Positions 1-7,036 of a stretch of 64,000 nucleotides of DNA are shown piece after piece; position 1 is the first letter of the stretch; each line of letters opens with the position of its first letter. Source of the stretch: Clostridiales bacterium (lineage in GTDB: Bacteria > Bacillota > Clostridia > Christensenellales > JAISNN01). The stretch spans positions 1 through 64,000 of the forward strand of contig JAITOU010000004.1 in NCBI GenBank assembly GCA_031289755.1, written 5' to 3'. The notes under the pieces were generated by a model that had not been told where the DNA came from, ran no database searches, and saw only the letters and a program-made list of their open reading frames with translations. Made by a program: the position numbers and the translations under genes.

Positions 1-60
1 GAAAGTTGTCATCTGTACAAAATATCGTTAGCTGCATTATGATAAAGCAACGCGGAACGG

Positions 61-537
61 TTAATCGGCTCGCAATATTTTTTCCATATTGTCCGCCAAA
101 TATTCGGCTATTTTTCCGCTCAAAGCTTCCACGAGTCCGCAGTCGGCGGATATCAGCTGCATTACGTTGTCGTCGGAGATTTTGCCGACTATGCCGACCA
201 AGCCTACGTCGCCGTAGCGTTTGTCCTTTTTGCCGACGGCAAAGCCCGCGCCTATGCCGCGCTTGCTGATTTTGATATTGCCGATTTCCTTTTCGCCGCC
301 GAGACAGGCGTCTACGGCAATGACCGCGCTGTCCTTGTGAACCTCTCTGATAAAGCTGTCATAGCTGTCAATATTCTCTCCGTTGATGTTGCGGCCGGTT
401 ATGCCGTAGACATATGCGCCGAGATTATAATCGCTTATCAGCCGCCGCCCTACCTCCGGCCCTAAAATATCGCCAGATACCTTGTCGCTTCCTATACACA
501 TTATCACAGGAAGCCCCGTCTTTTTTCTTTCCGTCAT
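61..537 (-). CDS. yyaC: YyaC-family spore protein (DUF1256)
   Basis: A 158-residue protein of the YyaC/DUF1256 family, small sporulation-associated proteins with a hydrogenase-maturation/germination-protease-like fold and no settled biochemical role. The family pattern is visible: an N-terminal V-I-M-C-I-G-S-D-K stretch, L-G-P-E-V-G, G-x-N-I-N-G-E-N, and the central A-V-D-A-C-L-G block. The start at 537 is chosen because AAGGAG lies just upstream; an in-frame upstream start would add 15 basic residues without family similarity. The gene stands alone, with a minus-strand terminator for the next gene upstream of it. It supports an endospore-forming host. Family assignment is firm; function is inferred from the family only. 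Confidence 0.88.
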   Translation of the reverse strand: MTERKKTGLPVIMCIGSDKVSGDILGPEVGRRLISDYNLGAYVYGITGRNINGENIDSYDSFIREVHKDSAVIAVDACLGGEKEIGNIKISKRGIGAGFAVGKKDKRYGDVGLVGIVGKISDDNVMQLISADCGLVEALSGKIAEYLADNMEKILRAD

Positions 538-882
538 ACGGCATCTCCTTTTTTTTGAAGCCGCATATTTAAGTCGCGTCACCTTAATGACTCAAATCTA
601 CGGCTTCTCAACCCCGATTCTCAAATTTTAAAAGAAATCAGGCAAGAGAATTGTTGACAAAAAACGCCCTTGTTAAAACGTCCGCCCCTATCTTAGCAAT
701 GTACAAAAAGCTAATAAAATGACGTATTTAGTAACATTAAATATTTTAATTAATAAAGATGTACATTTTGTGAATTTTTGGGTATAAAACAAGAAATCTT
801 TATATAAAAAAAGCGTCCGATTGTTTAAGACGCTTTTTGTGAACTAATAAGGATTTCTTATTAGCTGCATTTTAATTCAAAA
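538..882. other. Gene-free stretch upstream of yyaC
   Basis: AT-rich non-coding DNA between yyaC and the next minus-strand gene. It holds the terminator at 808-838, and the remainder presumably carries the yyaC promoter. I see no convincing sigma-A hexamer pair and cannot assign a sporulation-sigma promoter with confidence. Confidence 0.6.
808..838 (-). terminator. Intrinsic terminator after the 883-1116 gene
   Basis: A perfect 10-bp stem (AAAAAGCGTC / GACGCTTTTT) with an 11-nt loop and a U tract in the minus-strand reading. It lies 45 bp past the stop of the small upstream gene. The A/T-flanked stem could work in both directions. Confidence 0.85.
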
Positions 883-1116
883 TTATTTCGGAGCCGGAAT
901 CCTGTCCGGCGGCATAAAATCGTGAATTTTCAAATCTTCTTCTCGAACGGAAATATCGACAATATCCTTTCCCGTGTGAAATTCCGAAAAGATAACCTGC
1001 CATTCTCCGTTTTGCGCCTGTTCGGACATCACCGCTCCGAACATTCCTTTATAAACTCCGTTTTTTTTGTATCTTTCACGGTCGTTTATCAATTCGACCA
1101 AATCATATATTTTCAT
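883..1116 (-). CDS. Small DUF4926-like protein
   Basis: A 77-residue soluble protein beginning MKIYDLVELIND, with a G-x-F-G-A-V turn and a W-x-V-x-F strand. This resembles the small beta-barrel DUF4926-type proteins, in which a Y-D-x-V-E-L opening is followed by a G-x-x-G-x-V hairpin. The resemblance is by eye and tentative. The start at 1116 is chosen because the alignable sequence begins there; upstream GTG and TTG codons are possible, with AGAAAGG nearby. It is the last gene before a strong terminator and lies 38 bp after the CPBP protease gene, probably co-transcribed with it. Function unknown. Confidence 0.6.
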   Translation of the reverse strand: MKIYDLVELINDRERYKKNGVYKGMFGAVMSEQAQNGEWQVIFSEFHTGKDIVDISVREEDLKIHDFMPPDRIPAPK

Positions 1117-1154
1117 AAAAAACACCAAACCTTTCTGTCATTTGCTGGACTTAA

Positions 1155-2081
1155 TTACAAAAGCCTTACGACAAAAAGAAATATATAAATAATAAATACA
1201 AAAATCATTAAAATTTTATCGATTTTTGTATATTTAGCTATTAAATATTTATGCTCTTTTTTCTCAAATAAACGAATAAGAAAAACAAACAACATTGAAG
1301 ATATTATCACAATTATTAAAGAAATTAACGCATAAACATATAATTCGGAAGATAGTACAATAGTTTTTGTCAGTTTTTGTGGTTCAAACGGTAAAATGAT
1401 ATAATATGTAAAAATCAGAGATAAAAAATTATTAATAAAATGAACAATATACAAATAAATAATATTATCGGTTCTATTTATTATAAAAAACAAAAATAAT
1501 GAAATCAACAATGCCGTTATCGCAGTATCTAACGGAGTATGCAATAACGTAAAAGGCAATACCGATAAAAGCAATGCCGATTTTTTACCCGACGAAGATT
1601 GGTACAGTAAACCCCTGTGCAATGTTTCTTCTATAAGACACGGTAAAGCGGTCAAAACAAAAAATAAAATCAAAAAACTCTTAAAAGGCAATTCTGGGGC
1701 TTCTTCTATTAATCCGTTAAAATTTGTAACGGCAAGCAATAAATCAAGATAAAATAAATTAAAAAACTTTATAACCGCAAAAATTACGAACCCGATGACA
1801 AAAGAAATTATTAAACCCCTCTTTGTCGGTTTTTCAAATAAATTGCCTAAAAAATATAAGCTCTTTTTTTCCTTGTTTTTTTCAGTAAAAAATAAGATAG
1901 CTAATATAGGAATTATATATACTATCAGTTGACTTAACAGCACAAATTTTACATCATTTGTTTCAACGTCTTCCCCGTATAAAGAAGTAAAGATAAAAGG
2001 CAAAATGATATGCGAAAATAAAATACTTAACAACAAATAAATAAAAATTATTAATACCGACTTATTGTATTTTTTCATCAT
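1155..2081 (-). CDS. CPBP intramembrane metalloprotease (CAAX/Abi family)
   Basis: A 308-residue polytopic membrane protein of the CPBP (CAAX protease and bacteriocin-processing/self-immunity) family. All three diagnostic motifs are present: EExxxR at residues 151-156, FxxxH at 177-181 and HxxxN at 214-218, each in or next to a hydrophobic helix. These residues form the glutamate/histidine catalytic centre in the family. About eight membrane segments can be seen. GAGG lies 7 nt before the first of two adjacent ATG codons. Bacterial members process or protect against peptides, or act in regulated proteolysis; the substrate here is unknown. Its neighbours are a secreted and a membrane-anchored protein of unknown function, possible partners. 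Confidence 0.88.
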   Translation of the reverse strand: MMKKYNKSVLIIFIYLLLSILFSHIILPFIFTSLYGEDVETNDVKFVLLSQLIVYIIPILAILFFTEKNKEKKSLYFLGNLFEKPTKRGLIISFVIGFVIFAVIKFFNLFYLDLLLAVTNFNGLIEEAPELPFKSFLILFFVLTALPCLIEETLHRGLLYQSSSGKKSALLLSVLPFTLLHTPLDTAITALLISLFLFFIINRTDNIIYLYIVHFINNFLSLIFTYYIILPFEPQKLTKTIVLSSELYVYALISLIIVIISSMLFVFLIRLFEKKEHKYLIAKYTKIDKILMIFVFIIYIFLFVVRLL

Positions 2082-2181
2082 TTTATATCCTCAAAATTCT
2101 GAATATCACTATTTTAAATTCTGTTTAATAAAGATAATGTTTTTCAATTAAAACCGGCTTATTGATAATTTTTATTTTGTA

Positions 2182-2979
2182 TTAAGCATTTGAAACCGAT
2201 TTTAAAAAGGATAAAATCCCGTCCTTTGTGTCCAAAAAATTTCCGTACTGCGTTCCGATAAGCGTTGTTACGGCTCTCGTTATCCCGTCGTCAAGTTTGT
2301 ATCTGATTATCGGTTTTACGATAGTCAAAGAAAAATCGTCCGTATGATAAGGTATAGGAATATTCAAATCGGTTTTTTCCTTTGCTTCGAGCAGCGTCTC
2401 GCCGTATTTTTCTTGTCCGAAAAACAAGCCCAACAAATCCAACCGACTATCCGTAAGATTTTCTGCTGTTAACAGAAAATTCGGCTCATTGAGAAATAAA
2501 TAGTATCTCAAACTCAGTTTATCCATGACGTTGTTATATTCAAATTGCTCGATAATCAATTCTCCGACATCAAAGACTATCCCTTCTCCGTAAACGAAAC
2601 GCAACTGCCGCAAAGTAAACGGCTCTCCTTCCAAACCGAAAGTAATCTCTATACTTTTTTCTTCATACAATTTATTTGAAGCGACGGTCGTTATCTCGAC
2701 CTTATCAACCTTTATCGCTTGTTCCCCGACAATATACAAGCCGTGAGTCAAAAAATCATCGTCAGCGTTCTTAACGTTAAACATTTTGTATGTCAGCGTA
2801 ACGCTGTCGCTGTCGGCTTCGGAATAATAACCGTAAACCTTTTGGAAATATATACCTTTTTTGTAATCCTTGTACATATTGACATATACTACCGTTATTA
2901 TTGACGATACTATTATCAAAAGCACGGCAAAAAATAAAATAAACACGCTTAAACTTCTGTCAATGACTATCTTTCTCAT
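2182..2979 (-). CDS. Membrane-anchored hypothetical protein
   Basis: A 265-residue protein with one N-terminal membrane helix (about residues 8-34) and a long, mostly polar and beta-rich extracytoplasmic part. I recognise no family. The start at 2979 (MRKIVIDR) follows AAGGA at suitable spacing; an upstream start would add 11 residues. The gene lies 71 bp downstream of a secreted Ser/Thr-rich protein on the same strand and about 100 bp upstream of a CPBP protease, so the three look like one transcription unit that handles an exported product. No catalytic motif is visible. Confidence 0.7.
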   Translation of the reverse strand: MRKIVIDRSLSVFILFFAVLLIIVSSIITVVYVNMYKDYKKGIYFQKVYGYYSEADSDSVTLTYKMFNVKNADDDFLTHGLYIVGEQAIKVDKVEITTVASNKLYEEKSIEITFGLEGEPFTLRQLRFVYGEGIVFDVGELIIEQFEYNNVMDKLSLRYYLFLNEPNFLLTAENLTDSRLDLLGLFFGQEKYGETLLEAKEKTDLNIPIPYHTDDFSLTIVKPIIRYKLDDGITRAVTTLIGTQYGNFLDTKDGILSFLKSVSNA

Positions 2980-3050
2980 TATACTTCCTTTTTGAAATAA
3001 ATACGGTTTCAATATCTATTTATTAAATTTATAGTGTACTATTCATATTT

Positions 3051-3656
3051 TTATGATTGTACGGTAGCGTATCCTTGACTAAGACTGTATTCATTTATCG
3101 AACTGTATACCGTTTTAGATGATAAATTTATATACAAAAATAAAATTTTCTGTTGCGATGTTTGTTTATCAGAAAAATAATGTATACGATATAACAAATC
3201 ATATGTATATACATCTACCGTAGTCCTTTCTTTAACTGTAATTTTAACGGTTCTTGTCTCGCTTTTTAATGTGGTGCTTGTTAATCCGGACTCAAGTTTA
3301 ATCATATCCCCCGACGCCGATATTGTTCCTGTGACCTGTGAGCCCACAGTATTAGTTACTGAAATCTCCATTTCTTGGAGTATGTCGGTATCGTTCCTAA
3401 AACGAAATTGATGTTTGAGATTTTGCTCGATATTAACAGTTTCCACTTTGGTTCTCGTAAACTCATGTTTAACACGGCTACTAGAAGAATTTGTCATTAA
3501 TACAAGTGTGGGATTTGCCGTTGTAGTATAATATACTTGAGTTGCCAGACCGCCGCTTGCTGCAACATTAAGATTTTTTTCAGTGTTACTTGATAGAAGC
3601 ACTGCTACAATTATCAAGCTAAGGACCAAAAATAAACCTAAATATTTTCTTTTCAT
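3051..3656 (-). CDS. Secreted Ser/Thr-rich hypothetical protein
   Basis: A 201-residue protein with a clear signal peptide: MKRK, then a hydrophobic core to about residue 22. The mature part is rich in Ser, Thr and Val and looks beta-structured, with no cysteine and no obvious anchor. I do not recognise the family. AGGAGG lies 5 nt upstream of the ATG, one of the strongest ribosome sites in the window. It is the first gene behind a consensus promoter at 3769-3797, which suggests high expression. The downstream genes (a membrane-anchored protein, then a CPBP protease) may process or respond to it; that link is inferred from context only. Confidence 0.72.
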   Translation of the reverse strand: MKRKYLGLFLVLSLIIVAVLLSSNTEKNLNVAASGGLATQVYYTTTANPTLVLMTNSSSSRVKHEFTRTKVETVNIEQNLKHQFRFRNDTDILQEMEISVTNTVGSQVTGTISASGDMIKLESGLTSTTLKSETRTVKITVKERTTVDVYTYDLLYRIHYFSDKQTSQQKILFLYINLSSKTVYSSINEYSLSQGYATVQS

Positions 3657-3768
3657 AATAACCTCCTAAGACTTCTCAAATATTGAAACCGCATTCATTC
3701 CTATATAAAAGAAATCCTATTTTATAAATGCACCGTCTTATGAGATTATCATTATATATACGATTTCT

Positions 3769-3797
3769 ATTATATCATAATTGCCTAATGTTGTCAA
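3769..3797 (-). promoter_or_regulatory. Sigma-A promoter for the 3656 operon
   Basis: TTGACA (3797-3792) and TATAAT (3774-3769) with a 17-bp spacer, a perfect consensus on the minus strand. It lies about 115 bp before the start codon of the secreted protein gene. Confidence 0.85.
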
Positions 3798-3851
3798 TTT
3801 TTAATTTTTATAAATAAGCACCCTCCTTTCATTTCATATAAGTAAAGTTTT

Positions 3852-3900
3852 TTGTGCTATAAGATTTGCTTATAGCACAAACCGCCGTACGGCGGTTTTT
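3852..3900 (+). terminator. Twin hairpins ending in a T run
   Basis: A perfect 12-bp stem (TTGTGCTATAAG / CTTATAGCACAA, 5-nt loop, 3852-3880) is followed at once by the perfect palindrome ACCGCCGTACGGCGGT (3881-3896) and a T run. In plus orientation this is a textbook terminator, yet no plus-strand gene lies upstream of it in this divergent region. Confidence 0.7.
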
Positions 3901-4156
3901 AGAAAAAATCCGTTACGATTTGTTGTATGTTCTTATATTAATACAAATTATTTGATTTGTCAATATGTTTATAAAAAATTTTTTAATTTATTAAAAATGT
4001 AAAAATACGTTCTTTTTAAACAACCGCGCCGTGTGACGGACATTTTTTTTTGACGTTCCGAATACACTTTATAAGTAAAGATTTAATAAGTCCGACTATG
4101 CCGTGCCGATATTTGAGAAAGGCTTTTTAAAATAACGGCACTTTGGAGATAACGAT

Positions 4157-4447
4157 ATGAACGAACCTGCAAAAAACGGCGCGTCCCCTATCAAACGTCC
4201 GCATTCGCTGCACTTAGAGGGCAACGCACGCCTGACTATCGGCGGCGTCATAAGCGTAAAGAACTACAATGACAAGGAAGTGACGCTCGCGCTCTGCGAA
4301 TACATACTTTGCGTCGGCGGTGAGAATCTGAATATGGATAAGCTTGACATCGACGACGGCGCGGTCGTCATCGAAGGGCTTATTCTAAATCTGCGCTATT
4401 TAAAATCCGCCGAGAAGGGCGGCTTTTTAAAAAGGCTGGCAAAATGA
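4157..4447 (+). CDS. yabP: Sporulation protein YabP
   Basis: A 96-residue YabP/YqfC-family protein, required in Bacilli and Clostridia for spore formation and made in the mother cell. The family pattern is visible: R-P-H-S-L-x-L-E-G, L-T-I-x-G-V, N-Y-N-D, and a C-terminal I-D-D-G-A-V-V-I-E-G-x-I-L-x-L-R-Y. GGAG lies 8 nt before the ATG. The gene overlaps yabQ by 4 bp (ATGA), so the two are translationally coupled. In many relatives the S4-domain gene rqcP/yabO sits directly upstream; here it is 27 kb away. Role inferred from the family. Confidence 0.93.
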   Translation: MNEPAKNGASPIKRPHSLHLEGNARLTIGGVISVKNYNDKEVTLALCEYILCVGGENLNMDKLDIDDGAVVIEGLILNLRYLKSAEKGGFLKRLAK

Positions 4448-5079
4448 GCGGTTCGTCGCTCCAACCTGCGGAATTTTTGATTTTTGCCGCCGCCGGCTTT
4501 GTCTGCGCGCTTATTTACGCGGTTTTTTGGCTGTGCCGTCATTTTGTCAAAAAGGACGGCTTTTGGGAGATGCTCTCCGATTTTACTTTTGTCATCGTGT
4601 CGGGAGCGATTTTTCTTTTTTGTCTGACCCAAAAGAGCGACGGCACTTTGAAATTTTTTTATTTTTTCGCATTTCTGTTGACATTATCTACGATTTTGCT
4701 GACGCTTAGTATCTTTAAGGAAATTTTAATTGCTTTTTTTAAAGGTCTTTATAGCCGTCTAAAAAAATCCGCCCCGATAGTCTTTGTATCTGACAAAATA
4801 AAAGCTCTCTCTTTAAAATCAGCCGCACGCGAACAAAAAAGGTTTATATCCGCCGAGCTTTACCGCCTTGCAAAAATTAAAAAACGTCAAGAAAAAGCCG
4901 ACGAAAAAATAGCCGCGAAAGCCGCCGTAATAGCTCAACGCAAAACAAAACGCGACAAAAAAGCCGCCTTAAAGCAAGCGGCAAAAATCTCGGAGCAAAA
5001 AAGCCGTCTGCTTAAAGAAAAACAACGCTCCGATAAAAGGCGGCAAAAAAGCGTCAACGCGACTGTTACCGATAAATAA
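4444..5079 (+). CDS. yabQ: Spore cortex protein YabQ
   Basis: A 211-residue YabQ-family membrane protein needed for spore cortex formation. Three hydrophobic segments lie in the first ~105 residues (about 8-30, 45-62 and 68-92), as in the family. The last ~90 residues are extremely rich in Lys, Ala and Arg and probably form a long cytoplasmic coiled coil or disordered tail; this is less typical and may be lineage-specific. It overlaps yabP by 4 bp. No divIC-like gene follows, unlike the Bacillus yabP-yabQ-divIC order; instead convergent dnaA follows after 49 bp. Confidence 0.88.
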   Translation: MSGSSLQPAEFLIFAAAGFVCALIYAVFWLCRHFVKKDGFWEMLSDFTFVIVSGAIFLFCLTQKSDGTLKFFYFFAFLLTLSTILLTLSIFKEILIAFFKGLYSRLKKSAPIVFVSDKIKALSLKSAAREQKRFISAELYRLAKIKKRQEKADEKIAAKAAVIAQRKTKRDKKAALKQAAKISEQKSRLLKEKQRSDKRRQKSVNATVTDK

Positions 5080-5128
5080 CACCGCATTAACGCCTGTCTT
5101 TATTTTTTCTATTATGTAAATTTCGTTT

Positions 5129-6526
5129 TTACCGTTTTACTTCGGCTATATATGTCTGTATGTCGATGATTTTGGCTTTTGTACGGGGGTCGGATTTGAT
5201 TTTGTCGGCGATTTTGTCGCGTGCGTGTATGACCGTAGTGTGGTCTCTGCCGCCAAAGAGCTGCCCTATCGATATGAGCGGAAGCGACAGCATATCGGTA
5301 ATGATATATATCGCTATCTGACGCGGCTCGACGACCTCTTTATTTTTTCGCTTGCCGGTTATCTCGCTCTTTGTGATGTTAAAATAATTACAGCAAGCAT
5401 CGATGATATCATAAGCCGTAAGGCTTTCCTTTTTGACGTCCACATAATCCTTTAACGCTTCGTTAGCCAGCGTCAGATTATTGGCGGGCTTGCCGACGAG
5501 ATTGGAATAAAAGACTACACGCGAAAGCAGACCTTCCATTTCTCTGATATTGCTGTCGATTTTTTCGGCTATAAAATTTATGACGACGGGGTCGACGTTA
5601 TATTTTTCTTGAAGGGCTTTCTTTTTGAGAATAGCCACTCTCGTTTCAAAATCCGGTGGCTTGATATCGGCGATAAGTCCTGAGAGAAAGCGTGACCGCA
5701 AGCGTTCCTCTAAGTGTGAAATCTCTTTCGGCGGCTTATCGGAGGTCATGATAATTTGTTTGCCGTTTTGGTACAAGTCGTTAAAGGTGTGAAAAACCGC
5801 GTCCTGAGTACCCGCCTTACCCGACAGAAACTGAATGTCGTCCATCATGAGTATGTCGGCTTTGCGGTATTTTTCGCGGAATTCACGCGTGTCCTTGCTG
5901 TTTTTTATGGAATCTATAAGCTCGTTGGTGAATTTTTCGGTAGGAACGCAAACAATTTTTAGCGCGGGATTTTTTGCGCGAATATAATTGCCTATGGCGT
6001 GCATGATATGCGTTTTGCCCAAGCCGACGCCGCCGTATATAAAAAGCGGATTGTATGTCGAGCCGGGGTCTTCGGCAATAGCCTGAGCCGCCATCGCCGC
6101 CAAATGGTTGGATTCCGCGACGACAAAATTGTCAAAGGTGTATTTCGGCATAAAAACCGCGTCGCTATCGTCTTTTTTGTCGGCAATAACAGCCGCCGCA
6201 GCTACGGCGTTGGTTTTTTCGATATATTCCTCTTTTTGCACTTCCGTGATGACTTCGGCGTCGGTCACATTAAAGTTCTCGACATCCTTCAAATCGTCGT
6301 TGCATAAGCTTTCGCGGCAACGCTTAGCAAGCGCGGTGCGTATCTCGTCCAAATAATTCTTGTTTATAATAGCCTGCGACGATAAAGACGGCGTTATAAG
6401 GATAAGCTTTTCCTTGACAATGCACAACGGTACAAGCGTCTTTATCCAGACGTCGTAGCTCACCTGCGACATGGAGGCGGAAAGGGTTTCCAATATGTTA
6501 GACCAAAATTCATTAAGCTTTTGCAT
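5129..6526 (-). CDS. dnaA: Chromosomal replication initiator DnaA
   Basis: A 465-residue DnaA of normal length and domain order: an N-terminal DnaB/self-interaction domain (about 1-85), a variable Ala-rich linker (about 105-130), an AAA+ domain with Walker A GGVGLGKT and Walker B I-L-M-M-D-D-I-Q, and a C-terminal DNA-binding domain with the signature G-G-R-D-H-T-T-V-I-H-A. It opens the origin by binding DnaA boxes. The usual neighbours dnaN, recF and rpmH are absent; instead yabPQ lie on one side and DUF4143 ATPase genes on the other. The start codon lacks a Shine-Dalgarno site and lies only 9 nt after a TATAAT box, so the mRNA is probably leaderless. Confidence 0.98.
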   Translation of the reverse strand: MQKLNEFWSNILETLSASMSQVSYDVWIKTLVPLCIVKEKLILITPSLSSQAIINKNYLDEIRTALAKRCRESLCNDDLKDVENFNVTDAEVITEVQKEEYIEKTNAVAAAAVIADKKDDSDAVFMPKYTFDNFVVAESNHLAAMAAQAIAEDPGSTYNPLFIYGGVGLGKTHIMHAIGNYIRAKNPALKIVCVPTEKFTNELIDSIKNSKDTREFREKYRKADILMMDDIQFLSGKAGTQDAVFHTFNDLYQNGKQIIMTSDKPPKEISHLEERLRSRFLSGLIADIKPPDFETRVAILKKKALQEKYNVDPVVINFIAEKIDSNIREMEGLLSRVVFYSNLVGKPANNLTLANEALKDYVDVKKESLTAYDIIDACCNYFNITKSEITGKRKNKEVVEPRQIAIYIITDMLSLPLISIGQLFGGRDHTTVIHARDKIADKIKSDPRTKAKIIDIQTYIAEVKR

Positions 6527-6535
6527 ACAAGTATA

Positions 6536-6564
6536 ATTATACTATCAACGCACGGATTTTTCAA
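6536..6564 (-). promoter_or_regulatory. dnaA promoter, nearly abutting the start codon
   Basis: TTGAAA (6564-6559) and TATAAT (6541-6536) with a 17-bp spacer on the minus strand. Only 9 nt separate the -10 box from the dnaA ATG, so transcription should begin within a few bases of the start codon. Confidence 0.75.
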
Positions 6565-6839
6565 GAAAATGTGACAAGAAATTTGTCAAAATCCGCGAAT
6601 AAAAATCCGACCGGAATACAGTTTGTGCCGAAAAAATTTTCCGAACACAAGACCCCCGTATAACGCCAAAAACACCTGCCATTTCTCCGAAGAACTCTCC
6701 GAGCGTCCGCCGACCTTTTGCCAAAATAAGTCAAATTGTGACACATATTCCGACGCGTATTATGCGTTTATTTTAAATTTACACCGCCGCCCAACTTTAA
6801 AAGCTCGTTTCTCTTTTGCTCCCTTTACGAACACTTAAA

Positions 6840-7004
6840 TTATTCACACCTTTTTCTTGCCGGTTGCTCTGCTTATTCATGCTTTTTTCTTGCCGGTTGC
6901 CCTGCTTATTCATGCTTTTTTCTTGCCGATTTCCCGACTTATTCATGCTTTTTTCTTGCCGATTGCTCTGCTTATTCATGCTTTTTTCTTGCTTTACTTA
7001 CCGT
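6840..7004 (+). repeat. Five-copy 33-bp tandem array
   Basis: Units start at 6840, 6873, 6906, 6939 and 6972, exactly 33 bp apart. The unit begins TTATTCATGCTTTTTTCTTG, followed by CC and a more variable G-rich/CTCTGC part. The first unit reads TTATTCACA instead of TTATTCATG. The last unit runs into the -35 box of the ATPase promoter. The spacing is about three helical turns, which would place all copies on one DNA face. Probably an operator array for the downstream ATPase; a role in dnaA control is possible. Confidence 0.9.
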
Positions 7005-7017
7005 TTTGTGGTATATT
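6989..7017 (+). promoter_or_regulatory. Promoter of DUF4143 ATPase A
   Basis: TTGCTT (6989-6994) and TATATT (7012-7017) with a 17-bp spacer. The -35 box lies inside the last unit of the 33-bp array, which suggests that proteins bound to the array control this promoter. Confidence 0.65.
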
Positions 7018-7036
7018 ATATACGGCAAGGAGAATT

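Larger units (their letters stand above)
3657..4156. other. Divergent intergenic region with promoter and twin hairpins
   Basis: 500 bp between the minus-strand operon starting at 3656 and plus-strand yabP. It contains a consensus minus-strand promoter (3769-3797) and, nearer yabP, two adjacent perfect hairpins (3852-3900). The rest is AT-rich; I see no ORF or known RNA in it. Confidence 0.6.
6527..7036. other. Divergent region between dnaA and an ATPase gene
   Basis: 510 bp carrying the dnaA promoter (6536-6564), about 270 bp of unremarkable DNA, a five-copy 33-bp tandem array (6840-7004) and the ATPase promoter (6989-7017). One perfect DnaA-box match (TTATTCACA, 6840-6848) forms the first array unit. 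Small ORFs here are products of the repeat and are not called. Confidence 0.7.

Noticed and set aside
6797-6979. 60-codon minus-strand frame encoding an 11-residue repeat (N-R-Q-E-K-S-M-N-K)
   Set aside because: It is a by-product of a 33-bp repeat without stops in this frame; there is no ribosome site, and it sits in a control region.
6840-7004. CRISPR array
   Set aside because: The units are contiguous 33-bp tandem repeats without unique spacers, and no cas gene is present.
6527-7036. oriC upstream of dnaA, with the 33-bp units as DnaA-box iterons
   Set aside because: Only one unit matches the DnaA box; the rest read TTATTCATG. rpoBC and the str genes to the right all read towards this point, i.e. 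against a fork leaving it. dnaN, recF and rpmH are absent, and similar arrays precede the other DUF4143 genes far from dnaA. GC-skew over the whole genome would decide.
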